From contig NZ_JBODJB010000001.1 of the NCBI RefSeq assembly GCF_050611725.1, positions 2,356,001 to 2,420,000 on the forward strand: a stretch of DNA of 64,000 nt, in the 5' to 3' direction. Made by a program: the position numbers and the translations under genes. Shown one piece after another: positions 55,292 through 64,000 of the stretch. Position 1 is the stretch's first letter, and every line of letters starts with the position of its first letter. The DNA is from Ferruginibacter sp050611725 (GTDB lineage Bacteria > Bacteroidota > Bacteroidia > Chitinophagales > Chitinophagaceae). The notes under the pieces were generated by a model, which worked only from the letters and a program-made list of their open reading frames with translations, was not told the origin of the DNA and ran no database searches.

Positions 55292-57397
55292 TTATAGTTG
55301 AATAATTGAAACTGCCGCTCCTCCGCCCTTTCCGAGGTTTAATGTTAATGTTGACTCTCGTGTAAGATTGATCTTCTTTATAACATATCCTTCCTGATTG
55401 TTTAAATAGTCTGTACCGGGAGCATCTGCATAAACTACCGCTGCATATTTTTTATTTTTATCAAGGAACGACAGATCAACATTGATTTCTCTGCTGTTCT
55501 CTCCTGTAATAGCTCCGATAAACCAATTGTTTGTGCCTTTTCCCTTACGGGCAATAGCAACATAATCTCCCGGCTCTGCTTCTAATATTTTTGTGTCATC
55601 CCAATCTGTCGGTACATCGCTGATGAATTTAAATGCATCCTTATGAGCTTCGTAATTTTCAGGAAGATCTGCCGCCATTTGCAAAGGGCTATATAAAGTA
55701 ACGTACAAGGCTAACTGCTTACAAAGCGTAGAACGTAAACGTCTTGTTGTATCAGCCGCCGCATAATGATTTAGTTTAAAGATGCCCGGTGTATAATCCA
55801 TTGCTCCTCCCATTAATCGTGTAAATGGCAATATCGTTTCGTGATTTACAGGATTGCCATGACTGAATGCAAAATATTCATTTCCTCTGCCGGCTTCAGA
55901 TGCTACCCAGTTCGGATAGGTTCTGTTTAAACCCGTTGGACGTACCGGTTCGTGTGCATCAACCATAATCTGATAGTCAACTGCTTTTTTTGCTACACGT
56001 AGATAATGATTGTTCATCCATTGCCCATCATGAAACTCACCACGAGGAACAACTTTACCTACGTAGCCTGTTTTAACTGATTTGTATCCAAATTTTTTCA
56101 TGAACTTGAAAGCAGTATCCATGGATCTGTCATAAGCTGTTGCAGAACTTGCCGTTTCATTGTGCATAATGATCTGCACTCCTTTTTTAGCTGCATAATT
56201 CTGTAATTCCTTTACATTAAAATCGGGATATGGCGTTACAAAATCAAACACCTGCTCTTTCCAGGTGCCGAACCAATCTTCCCAACCAACGTTCCAACCT
56301 TCAACTAAAACACCCTGGATTTTATTTGCCGCAGCAAAATCTATATAACGTTTAACATTAGCTGTAGTAGCACTATGTCTGCCATTCGGCACTAACTGAC
56401 CCTTTGCATTTAAGCTGTCTGCATGATTGGCATAATTCCATCCACCTTTACCCGTCTGCATTTCCCACCATACTCCAACAAATTTCATAGACTTGATCCA
56501 AGATGTATTTTTTATAACAGAAGGTTCATTCAAATTCAAGATCATTTTTGAAGCAAGAATATCAGTAGCCTTATCGCTTACAATGATCGTTCTCCATGGT
56601 GTATTGAACGGAGCATGTAAGTATGCCTTGTTACCAACAGCATCAGGCACCAAACTTGAACTCAATTGATTCGTATTTTTATCTACATGCAATTGCATTG
56701 CAGGATAATTGATTTGTGCAGCTTCGTGGATGTTGATGTACAAACCATCAGCTGTTTTCATCATCAACGGCGTTTGTACCGATGAAAAATCTTTTACCGT
56801 ACGTACACAAATATCTGTGCTGGATGCAACAATTGATCTGCTATCAACTTCGCTTAGTTTACTTTCCGTGTATTCGTACTCGTTACTATCATAATCGCCG
56901 GGAATCCAGAAAGCTTTATGATCACCTGCAAGATTAAATTGCGTTTCTTCATCAGCAACAATAAAATATTTTAAGTTGTTCTGTTTTGGAAACTGGTAAC
57001 GAAAGCCAACGCCGTCATTGAACACTCTGAAAGCAATATCCAGTAAATAACCTGTCCTCTTTTGTTTAAGATGTACCAGCAATTGTTTGTAATGATTTCT
57101 AATCTTGCTTACTTCACCCAAAACAGGTTTCCATATCTCATCAAAAATGCTACTATCAACGCCAACTATTTCAAACGCATTATTTAATGGCGTATGATCC
57201 ACCAACTTAAATCCCAACGAAGATGGTTGAATGATATCTTTCGAACCATAAGTGACCTGATACACAGGAGTTCCTTCAGTATTGAGATTAAATGTCAATT
57301 TTATTTTTTGAAAGTTGATCGTATACTCTTTCTGTGCACATGCTGCATTCAGTATCCAACAAGTGAAAAACAAACTGATATATTGCTTGATAGTCAT
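55292..57397 (-). CDS. GH97 alpha-glucosidase, SusB-type (inverting)
   Basis: The 701-residue protein has a signal peptide (SLFFTCWILNAACAQ; whether Cys20 is lipidated is unclear), an N-terminal beta-sandwich (about 25-290), a (beta/alpha)8 barrel (about 300-590) and a C-terminal beta domain. Residues E414 (HNET), E483 (AHEP), E501 and E507 (SEAGRGNE) have the same spacing as SusB E439, E508, E526 and E532, the catalytic bases, calcium ligand and general acid of inverting GH97. VKTGYVG (441-447) lacks the Asp nucleophile found in retaining alpha-galactosidase members. It should release glucose from alpha-gluco-oligosaccharides in the periplasm. It sits 16 bp behind the GH71/99-like gene. Confidence 0.92.
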   Translation of the reverse strand: MTIKQYISLFFTCWILNAACAQKEYTINFQKIKLTFNLNTEGTPVYQVTYGSKDIIQPSSLGFKLVDHTPLNNAFEIVGVDSSIFDEIWKPVLGEVSKIRNHYKQLLVHLKQKRTGYLLDIAFRVFNDGVGFRYQFPKQNNLKYFIVADEETQFNLAGDHKAFWIPGDYDSNEYEYTESKLSEVDSRSIVASSTDICVRTVKDFSSVQTPLMMKTADGLYINIHEAAQINYPAMQLHVDKNTNQLSSSLVPDAVGNKAYLHAPFNTPWRTIIVSDKATDILASKMILNLNEPSVIKNTSWIKSMKFVGVWWEMQTGKGGWNYANHADSLNAKGQLVPNGRHSATTANVKRYIDFAAANKIQGVLVEGWNVGWEDWFGTWKEQVFDFVTPYPDFNVKELQNYAAKKGVQIIMHNETASSATAYDRSMDTAFKFMKKFGYKSVKTGYVGKVVPRGEFHDGQWMNNHYLRVAKKAVDYQIMVDAHEPVRPTGLNRTYPNWVASEAGRGNEYFAFSHGNPVNHETILPFTRLMGGAMDYTPGIFKLNHYAAADTTRRLRSTLCKQLALYVTLYSPLQMAADLPENYEAHKDAFKFISDVPTDWDDTKILEAEPGDYVAIARKGKGTNNWFIGAITGENSREINVDLSFLDKNKKYAAVVYADAPGTDYLNNQEGYVIKKINLTRESTLTLNLGKGGGAAVSIIQL

Positions 57398-57413
57398 TAA
57401 ATAATTATTGCTG

Positions 57414-58643
57414 TTAGGTGATCGAGTTTAATAATTTCTTTGCCTTTTCCATTTGCAGGGAAACCATGTAATAAAAAACCTGATCTAATTTTTTCTGTTT
57501 TTCTGTATCTGTCTTAAATGCTTTTCTTTTTGTATAAAGATTGTTAACCGTTTCAAGATCTGTTTGTGATAAAGACGACACTCCAAGTTTAGTTTGCAAA
57601 GAAGTTAAAAATCCGTACCCAAATTCCTGTGTGGGCTCTATCATCGTTCCTTCTCCATAATCATTCCAGGTACATAATTGAATGTAGTTAGACGACGATG
57701 CCAATGCTGCGTCTAATGTAGCATTGAAAGTTGCTGTACCGTTATGATCGATCTGCCATCCCAATGCTCCTCCCCATCCACCAGCGGTATAAAAATCTTT
57801 AAACCCGGGATACGCAGCTGCGATCTTTTTACCTGTATATCCGTTGTTATAAAAATTATTCAACCCTGTCAAATAATTACTATAAATCCATGCATACTCT
57901 CCAGAAGCATTTGAACCTGCTTCGCCTGATTCATACCATAGCGTAAAGAAAGACGGCTTTGGACTTAACACTGAAAAAATACTTGTCCAGTCTGATGGTG
58001 TTTGCATTTGTATTGGACCGAAATCAAGCAAGAGTGGCTTGCTGTCAACTTTTTCATAATAAGAAAGACCGAAGAAATTAGATTGCAAATAGTTCATATC
58101 ATTTTGTGCAACTGCAATTTTATTGGCACCTGCATCAACCAGATTTCTATCTTCATATACGATTGAAAAAGTCAATCCTACTTTTTCAAGCATTGCAACC
58201 ATTCGTTCTGTATTACGAACCGAAAAAGGATAATCGTACAACAATTGTTTACCCGGCCAATCAATCATCACTCCATCAACACCACTTAACTTCATCAATA
58301 AAAGCTGATATTCTATAACATCATAATCACCCGAAGCATAAGGGCCGATCATGGGATAATAATAAGACGCTATTTGTCTTTTACCGCTTCCGTCCGTAAC
58401 ATCCGGATTCTTATTAGCCATTTTCCAATGTTGCCCCCACTGTCCGGAGTTAGACTCCTTTGATTCGAACCAAGGCATCACATGAGAAAATATTCTTTTT
58501 GAAACCGTCTTTGCAACATTTGCCGGAGAATAAACCACAACGGTTCCATTGTATAAAGTCTCATCAACAGTTGTACTACTTTTCTTACATCCAACAAAGT
58601 ATGTAACAACGAATATCAATAACAATAATCTAATATTTTTCAT
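57414..58643 (-). CDS. GH71/99-like lipoprotein glycoside hydrolase
   Basis: I start this 409-residue protein at 58643 because MKNIRLLLLIFVVTYFVGC is a lipoprotein signal (Cys19); the frame opens seven codons earlier. The domain has GH71/GH99 features: HVMPWFESKE (54-63), ASYYYPMIGPYASGDYDVIE (92-111), LSGVDGVMIDWPG (119-131) and the C-terminal TWNDYGEGTMIEP (325-337), where D328 and E331 align with the E/E pair of GH99 and the D/E pair of GH71. GH99 acts on alpha-mannan and GH71 on alpha-1,3-glucan; the Asp in this motif and the GH97 neighbour favour glucan. It probably cuts polysaccharide at the outer surface next to SusCD. A C-terminal Lys-rich helix follows. Confidence 0.78.
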   Translation of the reverse strand: MKNIRLLLLIFVVTYFVGCKKSSTTVDETLYNGTVVVYSPANVAKTVSKRIFSHVMPWFESKESNSGQWGQHWKMANKNPDVTDGSGKRQIASYYYPMIGPYASGDYDVIEYQLLLMKLSGVDGVMIDWPGKQLLYDYPFSVRNTERMVAMLEKVGLTFSIVYEDRNLVDAGANKIAVAQNDMNYLQSNFFGLSYYEKVDSKPLLLDFGPIQMQTPSDWTSIFSVLSPKPSFFTLWYESGEAGSNASGEYAWIYSNYLTGLNNFYNNGYTGKKIAAAYPGFKDFYTAGGWGGALGWQIDHNGTATFNATLDAALASSSNYIQLCTWNDYGEGTMIEPTQEFGYGFLTSLQTKLGVSSLSQTDLETVNNLYTKRKAFKTDTEKQKKLDQVFYYMVSLQMEKAKKLLNSIT

Positions 58644-58682
58644 CTGGCAAATCTTACTCATCAAAAACTAAACGTCAATATT

Positions 58683-60515
58683 TTAATACCCCGGATTTTG
58701 ATCCGCTGCTGTAATTTTTTTATTAGAACTCAACTCAGTAGATGGAATTGGATAAGTATACATTTTATCTTCCCATGCTGCTATTGCCGTTCCGTCTGAT
58801 AATGCCTTCACATAATACTCTTGTTCACTTTGGCCGAATCTCCATCTACACACATCATACCACCATTGTCCTTCAGCAAAAAACTCAGCGAATCTTTCAT
58901 AGGCCAAAGGATTGTTTCTTAAATTAACATCAGCGGTTGAAGCTTTTGTTGCCGCAGTCCATGATGTATAATCAAATGATGACGGGGAATTGATAGGTTG
59001 GCCATATGCTCTTCTATGCACTTTGTTTACATATTCCAGAGCAGTAGGCTCATCGCCGGTATTTTTTAAAGCCTCTGCATATAATAAATACACGTCAGCT
59101 AAACGCAATAAATAATAGTTAGCACCATCGCAACTATTGTAAGTATAGATTGATTTATCAACAGTAGTATATTTTTTAAAACTCCAGCCATATTGTTGAT
59201 AGATGTTTCCGATGTTACCACCTGCTCTTGCAACAGGCACTCTGAAAGTACCGGTTTTATCATTCACCGAATCAACCCAAGGTTGTTGAGCACAAACATA
59301 TAAACGAGGGTCTACACTCTTATCTGCACGTACATCCAAAGATTGTTGTCTGTAAGAAGGTTTCATTATGTACTGAGGATTTGTACGGGAAGATGTACCC
59401 GAAAAGCCCGGTGCTTGTACTGTATCAAATAACGGTAACGTAAAACCGAAACGACGAAGGTTTTTATCGTTCACAAAAATATTAACACGAGACATGTCTA
59501 TGTTGCCACCGCCTGTTTCGTATCCATCCAAACCAAGGATCATTGGTCCCCAGATCAACCCTTGAGAAGTTGTAAGGTCATCCGGACTTGTACCTGAAGA
59601 AAATATACCGCTACCACCTGTTCTTCTTTCAACATTTATTTCAAACAATGACTCTTCGTTAAATTCATTTGATTCAGGCAAAGCATTGAATGCATTGCTA
59701 TATTTCGAGAATGACATTAAAGATTTACCACTGTTATCAATTACATCTTTTAATACAGGTTTTGCCAAATCATACTGACCGGTAAACACATAAGCCTTAC
59801 CTAGTAACCCTTTAGCAGCCCATTCCGATACTCTTCCTTTGGTCGCTCCTGCTCTATTCACGCCTGCAAGTTTTGAAGCTGCTTGCTTAAGGTCGTCGAT
59901 AATAAAATCCCATACCTCTTTAACGGTACTTCTTGGCTGGGAAGCTTCTTCGAGATTCAATGCGATCTTTTTGAAAATAGGAACACCTCTTTTATCGCCA
60001 CCACTTGATGGAGTCATATATGATTCTCCAAAAAGACATTCTAATTGAAAATAATAATAAGCTCTTAAAAAATATGCTTCACCACGAAGTTGATTGATCG
60101 CATCAAACTCTGTTGTTTTTGCATAATGACTCTCGTAAAAATCTGCTCTGTCTAAAAACACATTCACATTTTTTACACCTGTATATAAACCTGCCCACAG
60201 GCTACTCACATAAGGATTCGGTGTAGTTACATTATGAATGATCAGTTCATTCCAGTCTCTATCATCCTTGTAATCCAAAGTTGCCGCATGTTCTAACGAT
60301 GCAAAATGTTTTGTTAACAGGTTAAAACCATAGAGGTTAAAACTTTTGCGAAAGTTTGAATAGCCGGGAACCAAAAATGATTCCAGATCTGTTAATGTAG
60401 TAGGAGCATTATAAGTATTCAGCTGATCTACCGGCTCGTATCCATTTTCCGGAGCTTTTCTACAAGCAGCAACTGTACTACCTAAAGCAAGTATGAAAAT
60501 TAGTTTCTTTATCAT
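58683..60515 (-). CDS. susD: SusD/RagB-family outer-membrane lipoprotein
   Basis: The 610-residue protein has a lipoprotein signal (MIKKLIFILALGSTVAAC, Cys18). The N-terminal SusD-like helical domain includes INQLRGEAYFLRAYYYFQL (about 140-158), the typical TPR-like signature, and the C-terminal RagB/SusD domain has YYLLRLADVYLLYAEALKNT and AYERFAEFFAEGQWWYDVCR. SusD proteins lid the SusC transporter and bind glycan. It is 23 bp behind SusC and 39 bp ahead of the GH71/99-like gene, so it is part of one PUL operon. The gene symbol is a family label, not a claim of starch specificity. Confidence 0.95.
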   Translation of the reverse strand: MIKKLIFILALGSTVAACRKAPENGYEPVDQLNTYNAPTTLTDLESFLVPGYSNFRKSFNLYGFNLLTKHFASLEHAATLDYKDDRDWNELIIHNVTTPNPYVSSLWAGLYTGVKNVNVFLDRADFYESHYAKTTEFDAINQLRGEAYFLRAYYYFQLECLFGESYMTPSSGGDKRGVPIFKKIALNLEEASQPRSTVKEVWDFIIDDLKQAASKLAGVNRAGATKGRVSEWAAKGLLGKAYVFTGQYDLAKPVLKDVIDNSGKSLMSFSKYSNAFNALPESNEFNEESLFEINVERRTGGSGIFSSGTSPDDLTTSQGLIWGPMILGLDGYETGGGNIDMSRVNIFVNDKNLRRFGFTLPLFDTVQAPGFSGTSSRTNPQYIMKPSYRQQSLDVRADKSVDPRLYVCAQQPWVDSVNDKTGTFRVPVARAGGNIGNIYQQYGWSFKKYTTVDKSIYTYNSCDGANYYLLRLADVYLLYAEALKNTGDEPTALEYVNKVHRRAYGQPINSPSSFDYTSWTAATKASTADVNLRNNPLAYERFAEFFAEGQWWYDVCRWRFGQSEQEYYVKALSDGTAIAAWEDKMYTYPIPSTELSSNKKITAADQNPGY

Positions 60516-60538
60516 TGTAATATTTTTTTATTTAAGCT

Positions 60539-63500
60539 TTATAAAGTGATATCAATACCAAAAGAATAGGTTCTTGCATTCGGATAGCGTGCAACCCTGT
60601 CAATACCTCTTCGATAAATATCACCACCTATTTCAGGATCGATACCGCTATAACTTGTTATTGCAAATACATTATTACCCATAACAAAAAGGCGTGTATT
60701 CTTTAATTTGAATTTCTTTGTAATGCTTTCTGGCAATGTGTAACCTATCTGAATGTTTTTAAGTTTCAGATAACTGCCATTTTCAACGAAATAGCTGCTT
60801 GCTTTTGAATAGTTTCCGTTCGGGTCTCTTTCAAAATCACCTCCATCGATACCACCAATACGTGGTTGATCTGTTAGTCCATTATCTCCAAGGAATGATG
60901 CACCAAAAACTTTATCTGTTACATTACCACCATCGTAGATTGACATGGTATATGGCGCAACACCATTATAAATATCTACTCCCATTACACCATTAAACAA
61001 TAATGACATATCAAATTGCTTGTACCCTAAACCGGCAGTAAGCCCGTAAGTAAATTTAGGGTAAGGGTTACCGATAGCAACTTTGTCATCATCATTTAAA
61101 ACACCATTACCATCCGTATCCTGGAAATGCAGATCACCAGCCTGAGCTCTTGGCTGTGTTGCATGATATGCAGCAGCTTCTGCATCTGTTTGGAAAATAC
61201 CTAAAGATTTATATCCATAAAATTGACCAAAAGGCAAACCTGTAGCAGTATAAGTTAATGGCTGATTCACCCATAAACTGTTATTGGTTGCAGGATAGTT
61301 GCTATTAGCACCCAACGGAGTGATTGGCTTATTACTAATACCATCAAGATTAACCACTTTGTTTTTATTGATTGAACCGGTGAAGCTCAAATTGTAACTT
61401 AGTTTTTTATATTTATTTCTATACCCTACTAAGATATCTACGCCTGAGTTTTTAACGTTACCTATGTTATAGAGTATTGCAGAAGATAATTCATTACCCA
61501 ACTCATCATAACGTGGAGGAATACCTACACTTGGAGGAACAGGCACCCAATAAAGCATATCTTCTGTATATTTTCTATACCAATCAAGTGAGAAATATAG
61601 TTTACCTCCAAATGCATCAGCATCTAAACCAATATTCGTTTCATTTAAAGTTTCCCATTTAACATCTTCATTGGCAATTAACTCTTGTGTATATCCTGCC
61701 AATGACACTCCATTGTTATCGAAGTTTTGATAACCTGCTCTTGCAAAAGTTGTAACGTATCCGTAAGGTGGTATCTGGCTGTTACCAAACGAACCATACC
61801 CTGCTCTCAACTTAAATTGTCCGAAAACTGGGAACATTTTTTTGAAGAATCTTTCTTTATCTAATTTCCATGCAACTGATGCCGATGGGAACAAGCCATG
61901 CTGGTTTGTTGGACCGAATGTTGTATAGTTGGCATCGTCACGTAAAGTAAAAGTTGCAATTAATTTTTTATCGAAATCATAATTCACTCTACCGAAATAT
62001 GAACGTACCAAACCATTCGGATCATAACCACCATTTACAGTAAATGTAGAGCCAGATGTAGGAATATATCCGTAAGAAGTACCTGCAACTGAAGTTACAT
62101 TGGTTGTTAAACTTTGAGTAGAATTTGTATAATTTTCATAACCTGCTAAAAGGTTGATTGTATGAACACCATTATAAGTGTGATCATAGGCTAAGATAAA
62201 CGCATTCAATAATTGTTCGTATTTACCTTGAGATCTGTATAAACTGTTAATGGTTAATGGCGTAACTGCAGTGTTGTATTTATCTCGGTAAATATTGTTT
62301 TCGTATCCTGAGTAGGTATAACCAACAGTTGCTTTAAATGTCATGTACTTTGGAGGCAACTTAATTTCTACATAGGCATTACCTTGAAAACTGTATTCAG
62401 GAAAAGCAAACTTTGCAGTTTTAATTTGGGCCATCAGGTTTACACCTTGATATCCTGCAGGAAAATCTCCCCAAGGAAACTCTACATTATTACTATATGC
62501 CTGACCGGTAGGTGCTGTTCTGAACGGTGTAATAACGGTAGATGTTTTTACAGGCGTAGTACTTCTATGCCATGCATTGATCTGTTCACCAATTTTAATT
62601 TTATCAGATATTTTTACGTCGGTGTTAATTCTTACAGCTCCATAATCTGAACTATTATCTAAGAAAATACCTTTTTGTTTGTTATAAACGCCTGAAACAA
62701 AATAATCAACTGTAGATGTTTTACCTGATAATGACAGGTTGTAGTTTTGTTCAACACCATTGCTATATAATGCTTTTACCCAATCATAATCTGGGTAGCC
62801 GGCAATAGCAGCATCGTTAAACGGATTTGCGTAATAAGGATCTTTTGTTAAGGTTTTAAATTTCAGGAAATCTGCTTTATTTAAAAGCGTATATACCAAT
62901 GGTTTGGTAATACCATAACGAGCATTAAAATTAATCGTTGGTTTAACACCACTTGCCCCACGCTTTGTTGTGATGATGATTACACCACCAGCTGCCGAAG
63001 CACCATAAATTGCAGCAGCACTGGCATCTTTTAAAATGTCGATGGTTGCAATATCATTATTGTTGATATTAGCACCGCCTTTATTTTTTTGTATCACCCC
63101 ATCAATTACGTATAGAGGTTCAGGCTGACTTAATGAAGAAACCCCACGAACAATGATTTGTGCAGAATTTCCACCGGGCTCAGCAGATTCTTTCACCACG
63201 TCAACGCCGGCTACCCTGCCCTGCAATGCTTCCGCTACGTTTTGGCTTGGTAAGTTTTTAATATCATCACCTTTTACAGATGAAATGGCTCCGGTAACGT
63301 CTTTTCTATTTTTTGACCCATACCCAACCACAACAATAGAATCTAGCGTACCTATTAAAAGCTGTAATTCAACCTCTATTGAGTTTTTACCCACTATGGA
63401 TACCTCTTTTGCAGCATACCCGGTAAAGGAAATTACTACTGCTTTGGCATCTGCCGGAACTGACAATGTGAACTCCCCCTTTTCATTTGTTTTAACACCG

Positions 63501-63661
63501 GGATTTTTATCTCCCTTCAGAATAACACTAGCACCGTTCAAAGGAACGCTCTTGTCGTTGAGCACCTTACCCGTTATAGTTCGTTGTGAGAAAACATTGT
63601 TTACAATGAGCAGGAGAATTGCAAGGAACAAAGTTTTGGTCAATCGTTTTTGTAAAATCAT
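60539..63661 (-). CDS. susC: SusC/RagA-family TonB-dependent oligosaccharide transporter
   Basis: The 1,040-residue protein has a signal peptide (ending NNVFSQ), a carboxypeptidase-like regulatory domain (about 26-105, GKVLNDKSVPLNGASVILKG), a plug domain (about 108-235, SIVVVGYGSKNRKDVTGAIS, LQGRVAGVDV, PLYVIDGV and the SusC signature AAIYGASAAGGVIIITTKRG) and a beta-barrel ending in RTYSFGIDITL. No extra STN or FecR-type N-terminal extension is present, so it is not of the anti-sigma-signalling type. It imports oligosaccharides driven by TonB and heads the PUL operon. A promoter lies 141 bp upstream. Confidence 0.96.
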   Translation of the reverse strand: MILQKRLTKTLFLAILLLIVNNVFSQRTITGKVLNDKSVPLNGASVILKGDKNPGVKTNEKGEFTLSVPADAKAVVISFTGYAAKEVSIVGKNSIEVELQLLIGTLDSIVVVGYGSKNRKDVTGAISSVKGDDIKNLPSQNVAEALQGRVAGVDVVKESAEPGGNSAQIIVRGVSSLSQPEPLYVIDGVIQKNKGGANINNNDIATIDILKDASAAAIYGASAAGGVIIITTKRGASGVKPTINFNARYGITKPLVYTLLNKADFLKFKTLTKDPYYANPFNDAAIAGYPDYDWVKALYSNGVEQNYNLSLSGKTSTVDYFVSGVYNKQKGIFLDNSSDYGAVRINTDVKISDKIKIGEQINAWHRSTTPVKTSTVITPFRTAPTGQAYSNNVEFPWGDFPAGYQGVNLMAQIKTAKFAFPEYSFQGNAYVEIKLPPKYMTFKATVGYTYSGYENNIYRDKYNTAVTPLTINSLYRSQGKYEQLLNAFILAYDHTYNGVHTINLLAGYENYTNSTQSLTTNVTSVAGTSYGYIPTSGSTFTVNGGYDPNGLVRSYFGRVNYDFDKKLIATFTLRDDANYTTFGPTNQHGLFPSASVAWKLDKERFFKKMFPVFGQFKLRAGYGSFGNSQIPPYGYVTTFARAGYQNFDNNGVSLAGYTQELIANEDVKWETLNETNIGLDADAFGGKLYFSLDWYRKYTEDMLYWVPVPPSVGIPPRYDELGNELSSAILYNIGNVKNSGVDILVGYRNKYKKLSYNLSFTGSINKNKVVNLDGISNKPITPLGANSNYPATNNSLWVNQPLTYTATGLPFGQFYGYKSLGIFQTDAEAAAYHATQPRAQAGDLHFQDTDGNGVLNDDDKVAIGNPYPKFTYGLTAGLGYKQFDMSLLFNGVMGVDIYNGVAPYTMSIYDGGNVTDKVFGASFLGDNGLTDQPRIGGIDGGDFERDPNGNYSKASSYFVENGSYLKLKNIQIGYTLPESITKKFKLKNTRLFVMGNNVFAITSYSGIDPEIGGDIYRRGIDRVARYPNARTYSFGIDITL

Positions 63662-63801
63662 GGAAACGTAGTTTGATATTTTAAATTACCCCAATAAAGA
63701 TTAGCGGAAAACAAGCAAATCGATACAAAGGCGGTTAGCGTAAACCTGATGCATTTGTAGCGGAAATTTGGCAGTAAAATCGTTAATATTTATATGGAAG
63801 T

Positions 63802-63832
63802 CAAAGTAAATGTACAAATCACCTGAAAACAA
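63802..63832 (-). promoter_or_regulatory. Predicted susC promoter
   Basis: On the minus strand TTG (plus 63830-63832), a 20-nt spacer and TTACTTTG (plus 63802-63809) match the Bacteroidota pattern with one mismatch in the -7 box. The leader would be about 135 nt. Confidence 0.6.
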
Positions 63833-63865
63833 TTTATATAGCCGAAATATCAATAATAATCAAAA

Positions 63866-63894
63866 AAAAAGCTATAATTGAATTATAGCTTTTT
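63866..63894. terminator. Bidirectional terminator upstream of susC
   Basis: AAAAAGCTATAA, loop TTGAA, TTATAGCTTTTT is a perfect stem with an A-run before and a T-run after. It probably ends a minus-strand gene to the right of the window and insulates the PUL. Confidence 0.8.
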
Positions 63895-64000
63895 GATTAT
63901 CAATGATATATAACAAATTGGAATTTATTTATATATATAAATTTGTTTCGTGATTTATTGGGGGATATATCTTTTAAATCGTTGTGATCGTTTCAATCTG

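Larger units (their letters stand above)
63662..64000. other. Upstream region of the PUL
   Basis: It holds the SusC promoter (63802-63832), an ATCGTTAA word at about 63779, a hairpin terminator (63866-63894) and, at about 63976-63994, AAATCGTTGTGATCGTTTC (two ATCGTT words). No gene is supported; the neighbour to the right is outside the window. Confidence 0.5.

Noticed and set aside
1..64000. Mobile elements, tRNA, rRNA, phage genes
   Set aside because: No transposase, integrase, tRNA-like cloverleaf or rRNA sequence seen on either strand.

Overview
The window comes from a Bacteroidota genome, most likely Chitinophagaceae or a close relative (lineage is an inference). The visible signs are low-GC DNA, a SusC/SusD pair, PorP/SprF proteins, very large secreted proteins ending in type IX secretion (T9SS) sorting domains, and promoters of the Bacteroidota -33 TTG / -7 TAnnTTTG type. 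I see no rRNA, tRNA, CRISPR array, transposase or phage gene.

Layout. (1) 1-4.7 kb, a 2-keto-3-deoxygluconate (KDG) block: an AraC-type regulator (+), a hexuronate-type MFS transporter and KDPG aldolase (both -), and a divergent KDG kinase (+). Kinase plus aldolase convert KDG to pyruvate and glyceraldehyde-3-phosphate; the steps that make KDG are not in the window. (2) 4.7-6.9 kb, small genes: a lipoprotein with a possible pseudogene scrap behind it, a YhcH/EbgC-type cupin, and an unknown secreted protein. (3) 6.9-52 kb, about 45 kb, nearly all on the minus strand, of giant surface proteins. Four (about 1,660 to 3,420 aa) end in a type A T9SS sorting domain preceded by a shared module of about 600 aa. 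Two (1,644 and 1,485 aa) end in the gliding-motility type B (CHU_C) domain and carry nine and four copies of a 66-69 aa repeat. The second is followed by two PorP/SprF genes, the usual partners of type B cargo. A small possible PID-CTERM membrane protein lies behind the largest giant. (4) 52-63.7 kb, a polysaccharide utilisation locus on the minus strand: SusC, SusD, a GH71/99-like lipoprotein, a SusB-type GH97 alpha-glucosidase, an IPT/TIG + LamG lipoprotein and a GH71-like enzyme. The enzymes suggest an alpha-glucan, possibly alpha-1,3-linked.

How the parts work together. The PUL would bind and cut an external alpha-glucan at the cell surface, import the oligosaccharides and finish them in the periplasm. 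The giants are probably exported by a T9SS encoded elsewhere and displayed as adhesins; CBM9-like and other carbohydrate-binding-like segments in them would fit binding to glycan surfaces. The most interesting signals are the module sharing between the giants, a promoter-like block (TTGCT then TAAATTCGTACA) in front of T9SS-related genes, the repeat arrays, and the coherent alpha-glucan PUL.
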